The translations under genes and the position numbers were made by a program. Below, piece by piece: positions 59,596-64,000 of a stretch of DNA of 64,000 nt; the first letter of the stretch is position 1, and every line of letters starts with the position of its first letter. The DNA lies in NCBI GenBank assembly GCA_023818695.1, contig JAMWCF010000001.1, positions 186,001 through 250,000 of the forward strand. The letters run 5' to 3'. This DNA comes from Candidatus Omnitrophota bacterium. GTDB lineage: Bacteria; Omnitrophota; Koll11; 1-14-0-20-64-10. The notes under the pieces are model-generated. The model saw only the letters and a list, made by a program, of their open reading frames with translations. It was not told where the DNA came from and searched no databases.

Positions 59596-60834
59596 GTGCC
59601 GCACATCGCACCCTTTAAAGGTCTCCGGTACAATACGCGCCGGGTGGGATCCCTTGCCAAGGTGGTCACGCCCCCCTACGACGTCATCTCTCCCAAAGGT
59701 CAGCAGGGGTATTACAGGAAGCATCCTTACAACTTCATCCGGGTCGTGTTTGGGAAGGAGTACAGGTCCGACAGCGCTCGGAACAACCGGTACACTCGGG
59801 CGAAGGAGACGCTGGAGCGCTGGATTTCGGAAGGGATCCTGGTGCAGGATAAAACCCCGGCTCTCTACCCCCACCTCCAGGAGTATGTCATCGATGGCAA
59901 GCGTTGCCGGAGATGGGGGTTGATTTCGCTGGTCCGGCTTGATTCCAGGATCTCTCCGCATGAGGAGACGAGGACAAAACCGAAGCAGGACCGGATCAAA
60001 CTTCTGCAGACTGTCCATGCCTCGCTCTCTCCAATCTTCGGTTTGATCCCCGACACCGGTGACCGGTACCGGAACGCCATCCAACAAGCCTGCAGGAACC
60101 GGCGTCCGATCGCCTCCATCCGGCTGGACGGGGTCCTGCACCGGCTCTGGAGGATCGATGAACCGACCTGGATCCGACGGTTCACCCGCCTGCTGGAGAA
60201 AAAGGAGCTGGTGATCGCCGACGGACATCACCGGCTGGAGGCGGCCCTGTATGTCCGCAACGCGCGCCGCCGGACGGATCCCCGGTTCTCGCTCCGGTCC
60301 CCTTACAACTACACCATGTTTTTCCTGGCGGCAGCCGGGGAGGAGGAACCGGGTTTGCTGCCGACCCACCGGGTCGTGCACGGTGGCCGGCGGGACCGAC
60401 TTCACCGGATGGCGGCCGAAGCGGCCGGCACCATGACCGTGGAATCGGTCGAAGATATTCCCCGGCTCGTCCACCGGTTGCGGCAGCTGCGGTGCGTCAA
60501 CCAGATTGGCATCGGGTTATATACCGGCAACGGCGGGGGCTATCTCCTGCGCCCCGCGTCGCAGGGTTTCCATCAGCTTGACGTGGAGTGGCTCCATGAG
60601 GAGATCGTGCCGGAATGGATCGGTCCCAGAGCCGACATCTCATTCACCCAGGATATTCGGGAAGGGCTGCGTTTACTGAAAACCGGCCGGGCCAAGGCGC
60701 TGTTCCTCACCCAGCCGCCAAGTCTGCAGGAGGTTTTCAATCGGGCCAGGGCCTCGCGCCGCATGCCGGGGAAAACGACATACTTCTACCCCAAGCCGCT
60801 GGCCGGCCTGGTGGAATATAAATTCGAGGAATAA
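59596..60834 (+). CDS. DUF1015 family protein
   Basis: A 412-residue DUF1015 protein. GTG 59596 starts at VPHIAPFKGLRYN, the usual family beginning (the GTG has no obvious ribosome site). Conserved motifs are VVTPPYDVISP, FIRVVFGKE, IADGHHRLEAAL and LPTHRVVH. Members are linked loosely to phosphoserine or nucleotide-kinase-like chemistry. The accD start is 2 bp later. Confidence 0.85.
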   Translation: MPHIAPFKGLRYNTRRVGSLAKVVTPPYDVISPKGQQGYYRKHPYNFIRVVFGKEYRSDSARNNRYTRAKETLERWISEGILVQDKTPALYPHLQEYVIDGKRCRRWGLISLVRLDSRISPHEETRTKPKQDRIKLLQTVHASLSPIFGLIPDTGDRYRNAIQQACRNRRPIASIRLDGVLHRLWRIDEPTWIRRFTRLLEKKELVIADGHHRLEAALYVRNARRRTDPRFSLRSPYNYTMFFLAAAGEEEPGLLPTHRVVHGGRRDRLHRMAAEAAGTMTVESVEDIPRLVHRLRQLRCVNQIGIGLYTGNGGGYLLRPASQGFHQLDVEWLHEEIVPEWIGPRADISFTQDIREGLRLLKTGRAKALFLTQPPSLQEVFNRARASRRMPGKTTYFYPKPLAGLVEYKFEE

Positions 60835-60836
60835 AG

Positions 60837-61682
60837 ATGCCCCTGTTCGGACCGAAATACACCAACGTCAAGGTCAAGTCGAAGAAGGTGGAGATCCCGG
60901 AGGGGCTCTGGACGAAGTGCGAGGAGTGCGGCGAAATCATCTACAATAAAACCCTCGAAGAAAATCTGAAGGTCTGCCCAAAGTGCGATTACCACTTTAC
61001 CCTCACCGCCTACGAACGAATCCAGATGCTGATCGACAGCGGCACCTTCCAGGAGTTCGACAGCCAGCTGCGATCCGGGGACCCGCTCGAGTTCAAGGGA
61101 CCCAAAGCCTATAAGGAAAAGATACAGCTTGATCAGGTGGCCACCGGGATGCCGGAGGCGGCTGTCAGCGGGGAAGGGAAGATCGCCGGCCACCGGGTCA
61201 TCATCACCGTGACCGACGCCCGGTTCATCATGGGCTCGATGGGGTCGGTGGTGGGGGAGAAGATCACACGGGCCATCGAGCGCTCGATCCGATCGGGCAT
61301 TCCACTGGTCATCGTTTCCGGCTCCGGCGGGGGAGCCCGTATGTACGAGGGGATGTTCTCCCTCATGCAGATGTCGAAAACCTCGGTCGCCCTGGCCCAG
61401 CACCATGCCGCCGGGTTGCCGTTCATCTCGATTCTGACCAACCCGACCATGGCCGGGGTCATGGCGAGCTTCGCCAGCCTGGGCGATATCATCATCGCGG
61501 AACCGAAAGCGCTGATCGGCTTCACCGGTCCCAGGGTCATTGAGCAGACGATCCGACAGCGTCTGCCGGACGGGTTTCAGAGATCGGAATTTTTGCTTGA
61601 ACACGGGCAGGTTGATAAGGTGGTGCACCGCAAGGAGATGAAAGAAACTGTGGCGCACCTCCTGGAATACTTTGAAAAGTAG
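60837..61682 (+). CDS. accD: Acetyl-CoA carboxylase carboxyltransferase subunit beta
   Basis: A 281-residue carboxyltransferase subunit. Zinc ribbon Cys pairs (CEECG...CPKC) are at 27-50, and the crotonase-like core has SGSGGGARMYEGMFSL and ALIGFTGPRVIEQT. It pairs with AccA, not present here, to make malonyl-CoA. It lies in the same direction as dnaJ, fmdB and DUF1015 with short gaps and may be part of the same transcript. Confidence 0.94.
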   Translation: MPLFGPKYTNVKVKSKKVEIPEGLWTKCEECGEIIYNKTLEENLKVCPKCDYHFTLTAYERIQMLIDSGTFQEFDSQLRSGDPLEFKGPKAYKEKIQLDQVATGMPEAAVSGEGKIAGHRVIITVTDARFIMGSMGSVVGEKITRAIERSIRSGIPLVIVSGSGGGARMYEGMFSLMQMSKTSVALAQHHAAGLPFISILTNPTMAGVMASFASLGDIIIAEPKALIGFTGPRVIEQTIRQRLPDGFQRSEFLLEHGQVDKVVHRKEMKETVAHLLEYFEK

Positions 61683-61714
61683 TACAATAATCGCTTAAAA
61701 AGGTCCAACAAAAG

Positions 61715-62821
61715 ATGGCCCACGTTTCCATACAGGAAGTCACGAAGATCTACCCGCACGGGAATGAACTGGCCGTGGACAAGGTCAGTCTGGATATCGA
61801 ATCCAAGGAGTTCCTGGTACTGGTCGGCCCTTCCGGGTGCGGTAAGTCGACGACCCTGCGGATGGTGGCGGGGCTTGAGGAGATTACCTCCGGGAAGATC
61901 TACATCGGGGATCGGCTGGTCAACGACGTTCCCGCGAAGGACAGGGACATCGCCATGGTCTTCCAGACTTACGCCCTCTATCCTCACATGACCGCCTTTG
62001 AAAACATGGCTTTTGGCCTGACCTTGAGGCGCTACCCGAAATGGGAGATCACCAACCGGGTCAAGGAGGCAGCGGAGATATTGAGCATTTCCAAACTGTT
62101 GAACAGGAAGCCTCGAGAACTCTCCGGCGGCGAGCGCCAGCGGGTCGCCCTGGGGCGGGCGATCGTCAGGAAACCAGCCGTCTTCCTGTTCGACGAACCG
62201 CTGTCCAATCTGGACGCCAAGATGCGGGTCCAGATGCGCACGGAGTTGAACAAGCTCTACAACAAACTTCAATCTACCATGCTCTATGTCACACACGACC
62301 AGACCGAGGCGATGACCCTCGGCAACCGGATCGCTGTGATGCACCAGGGGGTGATCCAGCAGGTAGCCGATCCGGCCAACATCTACACCCATCCGGCCAA
62401 CAAATTCGTCGCCGGCTTCATCGGGTCGCCTCCCATGAATTTCATAAATGGCCGCGTGATTCGCCGCAACGGCAAGTTCTACTTTGAGGAAGGCGCCTTC
62501 CGGGTGAAGATCGTCGATGAGATGGTCCCGAAGCTGGCACCTTACGATGGCAAACAGGTCACGCTCGGCATTCGGCCCGAATCGATCTACGACAAGCTTT
62601 TCGTCCAGTATGCCCCCCCCGAGAACACCGTCACGGCGACGGTCGACGTCGTCGAGCCGATGGGATCGGAAGTCTACCTGCACCTGCTTCTTGGAACGCA
62701 CGCCGTGACGGCCCGCGTGGGCGGTCACGAACGGCCGAAAGTGAATCAGGACATGGATCTTGTTTTCGACATGTCAAAGGTGCATTTCTTTGACCCTGAT
62801 TCCGAAGCGGCTATCGTCTGA
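61715..62821 (+). CDS. UgpC/MsmK-type ABC transporter ATP-binding protein
   Basis: A 368-residue ATPase with Walker A GPSGCGKST, Q-loop FQTYALYPHMT, ABC signature LSGGERQR, Walker B FLFDEPLSNLDA, and the C-terminal OB-type regulatory domain of carbohydrate importers (UgpC, MsmK, MalK). No permease or binding-protein gene is adjacent, so it may serve several transporters, as MsmK does. Confidence 0.9.
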   Translation: MAHVSIQEVTKIYPHGNELAVDKVSLDIESKEFLVLVGPSGCGKSTTLRMVAGLEEITSGKIYIGDRLVNDVPAKDRDIAMVFQTYALYPHMTAFENMAFGLTLRRYPKWEITNRVKEAAEILSISKLLNRKPRELSGGERQRVALGRAIVRKPAVFLFDEPLSNLDAKMRVQMRTELNKLYNKLQSTMLYVTHDQTEAMTLGNRIAVMHQGVIQQVADPANIYTHPANKFVAGFIGSPPMNFINGRVIRRNGKFYFEEGAFRVKIVDEMVPKLAPYDGKQVTLGIRPESIYDKLFVQYAPPENTVTATVDVVEPMGSEVYLHLLLGTHAVTARVGGHERPKVNQDMDLVFDMSKVHFFDPDSEAAIV

Positions 62822-64000
62822 TCCTGCCTTCCCTCTTCCCAGAAAACCCTGGCTCTGGCTCCTCCTGTTGGCCACGACCTTTTTTCTGCTTTGGCTCTCC
62901 CCTCTGGGCTCGCCCGACGTTCCCGCCTCCGTCCCGTCACTGACGGTCCTTTCCTACCTGCTGGCCCCTCTGATCCTCTGGATCTGGCTGTCCCAGGGGA
63001 CCGGCTGGGGATTGGCGACAGCGATCTGGTCCTGCCTGCTGGCGGGGTTTATCGCTCTCGCGTCCCGCCAGGAGATCCTTTTCTGGCTGCCCGTCGAGTT
63101 AATCGCCCTTTCACTGGTCACGCATTATGGGATCACGCGATGGCAGAGGCAGGTGAAGATCCGGGCGGTGGAGGTAGAACACCTGGAAGCGAATTCCAAC
63201 ACATCGATCCAGACCCTGGGCAGGATGCTGAGGTTGGAAACGGGGCTACGGTTTCGGCTCGAACGGTACCAGAAACTCCGGCAGACGGCGAACACCTTCG
63301 GCGCCACCCTACCTCTGGAGCAGCTGGTTGAACAGATCACCCTCGGCGTTTTGGAGCTGATCCAGGACGCCGACAACGCACTCCTGTACTTGGTGGATTC
63401 CAAGACGCTCTCTCTGGAGCTGAAGCAGGCAACGGGACGAGGGGGCGGTAAACCGATCGTCAAAACGAAAACCGGGGACTTGTTCGACCATTGGGTCATG
63501 CGCCAGGCCCAGCCCCTGCTGGTCGAGGACGTAAAAAAAGATTTCCGTTTTTCCGAGATGTTTGCCGGGAAAACCCAAAGGCCCTTGGGATCACTGATCG
63601 GGGTTCCTCTGATGACGGAGAACCGATGCCTGGGGGTCTTGAGGGCTGAGGCGAACGACTCGGAAAAGCTCAGCTCGGACGACCTGCGGCTCCTGCGGAT
63701 TATCGGGGACCTCGCCGCCTTGAGTATCGAGAACAGCCGCCTCTACAGCCGCATGAGCGAACTGGCGCTGACGGACGACCTGACGAAGCTATATGTCCGG
63801 CGGTATTTTGAAAAACGCCTGGAAGAGGAGCTGGTCAGGGCCCGCCGGTTCAAAAGTCCGCTGTCCCTGCTGATCATCGATATCGACCGGTTCAAACAGT
63901 ACAACGACACCTTCGGTCATTCAGCCGGCGACAAGATGCTTCGCTACGTGGGGATTCTCCTGAAACAGGCCCAGCATGCCGGCGAGGTCGTGGCCCGTCT
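62790..64000 (+). CDS. Membrane-bound GAF-GGDEF protein, 3' truncated by the window
   Basis: The frame starts at TTG 62790, with AAGGTG at 62777-62782, and is open to the window end (403 codons). The N-terminus has about three hydrophobic helices (WLWLLLLATTFFLLWLSP onward) and a coiled linker, then a GAF domain (residues about 170-320) and a GGDEF domain beginning LTDDLTKLYVRRYFE, containing IDIDRFKQYND. The GGDEF catalytic loop itself lies past residue 403 and is not seen, so activity cannot be judged. It overlaps the ABC ATPase gene by 32 bp. A c-di-GMP riboswitch in the same window is a possible output. Confidence 0.82.
   Translation, partial: MTLIPKRLSSDPAFPLPRKPWLWLLLLATTFFLLWLSPLGSPDVPASVPSLTVLSYLLAPLILWIWLSQGTGWGLATAIWSCLLAGFIALASRQEILFWLPVELIALSLVTHYGITRWQRQVKIRAVEVEHLEANSNTSIQTLGRMLRLETGLRFRLERYQKLRQTANTFGATLPLEQLVEQITLGVLELIQDADNALLYLVDSKTLSLELKQATGRGGGKPIVKTKTGDLFDHWVMRQAQPLLVEDVKKDFRFSEMFAGKTQRPLGSLIGVPLMTENRCLGVLRAEANDSEKLSSDDLRLLRIIGDLAALSIENSRLYSRMSELALTDDLTKLYVRRYFEKRLEEELVRARRFKSPLSLLIIDIDRFKQYNDTFGHSAGDKMLRYVGILLKQAQHAGEVVAR

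Noticed and set aside
61577..62728. 383-residue minus-strand frame opposite the ABC ATPase
   Set aside because: It is antisense to a gene with all ABC motifs and has a shadow-frame composition.

Overview
The window is a gene-dense, G+C-rich bacterial chromosome segment. Almost every gene lies on the plus strand, in long runs joined by 1-20 bp overlaps (ATGA, TAATG), with many GTG and TTG starts. Only four genes are on the minus strand: queD, a sigma-like gene, nth and a TIGR01777 epimerase. No gene-free stretch exceeds 300 bp, and I found no rRNA, tRNA, CRISPR array, insertion sequence, integrase or plasmid gene. A futalosine-type menaquinone enzyme (MqnD), a four-subunit succinate dehydrogenase, a fused NuoB-C-D subunit, HrcA/CIRCE control of dnaK, PckG, DUF2203 and DUF1015 proteins, and c-di-GMP signalling point to a Gram-negative-type, menaquinone-using environmental bacterium. 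Nitrospirota or a related deep-branching lineage is my best guess, but it is an inference and not strongly supported.

Layout. 0-2 kb: end of an MBL-fold hydrolase, then folB, queD and queC (pterin and deazapurine chemistry). 2-5.2 kb: sdhCDAB. 5.2-9.4 kb: a secreted six-repeat propeller protein, a [2Fe-2S] ferredoxin/HAD fusion and an Nramp-like membrane protein. 9.4-18.7 kb: a divergent sigma-like protein; a SirB1-like protein; mqnD, DUF2203, a pteridine-reductase-like SDR, Nudix, an inositol-phosphatase-like gene and a TPR gene; trxB, a second SDR and a DJ-1/PfpI protein. 17.2-20.4 kb: glpK-glpD. 20.4-22.2 kb: a terminator-bearing leader and a secreted protein of about 11 kinesin-light-chain-like TPRs. 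22.2-26.1 kb: nth, epimerase, MDR oxidoreductase, mrp/apbC and tusA. 26.1-29.1 kb: a c-di-GMP-I (GEMM) riboswitch fused to an intrinsic terminator, controlling a 906-residue exported protein of ten unfamiliar repeats.

29.1-40.2 kb is a redox block: a ferredoxin-like/peroxiredoxin fusion with an internal start, a DUF255 thioredoxin-like lipoprotein, a partial complex I cluster (nuoBCD fusion, nuoI, nuoA, nuoH), a Rieske protein, a 7Fe ferredoxin, a degenerate sulfite/nitrite-reductase-like protein, thiO and ahpC. 40.2-44.4 kb: an envelope thiol pair (DsbA-like and MauE-like), a YfhO-like membrane protein and a methyltransferase. 44.4-50.9 kb: a PAS protein overlapping pckG, several small or secreted unknowns, and a PAS-GAF protein that shares the first PAS protein's C-terminal tail. 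50.9-54.5 kb: miaB-miaA-hflX. 54.5-64 kb: a CIRCE-controlled run hrcA-grpE-dnaK-dnaJ-fmdB-DUF1015-accD, then a UgpC-type ABC ATPase and a GAF-GGDEF cyclase cut by the window end.

How the genes fit together. Sdh, complex I and MqnD are parts of a menaquinone-linked respiratory chain; GlpK/GlpD also feed it, and PckG links it to gluconeogenesis. Peroxiredoxins, thioredoxin reductase, DsbA/MauE and the DUF255 protein form a thiol/peroxide defence layer. The GGDEF gene and the GEMM riboswitch show that c-di-GMP is both made and read in this genome. The most novel material is the riboswitch-controlled repeat protein, the two thioredoxin-like ferredoxin fusions, the degenerate sigma-like factor and the degenerate siroheme-type protein beside the complex I genes.
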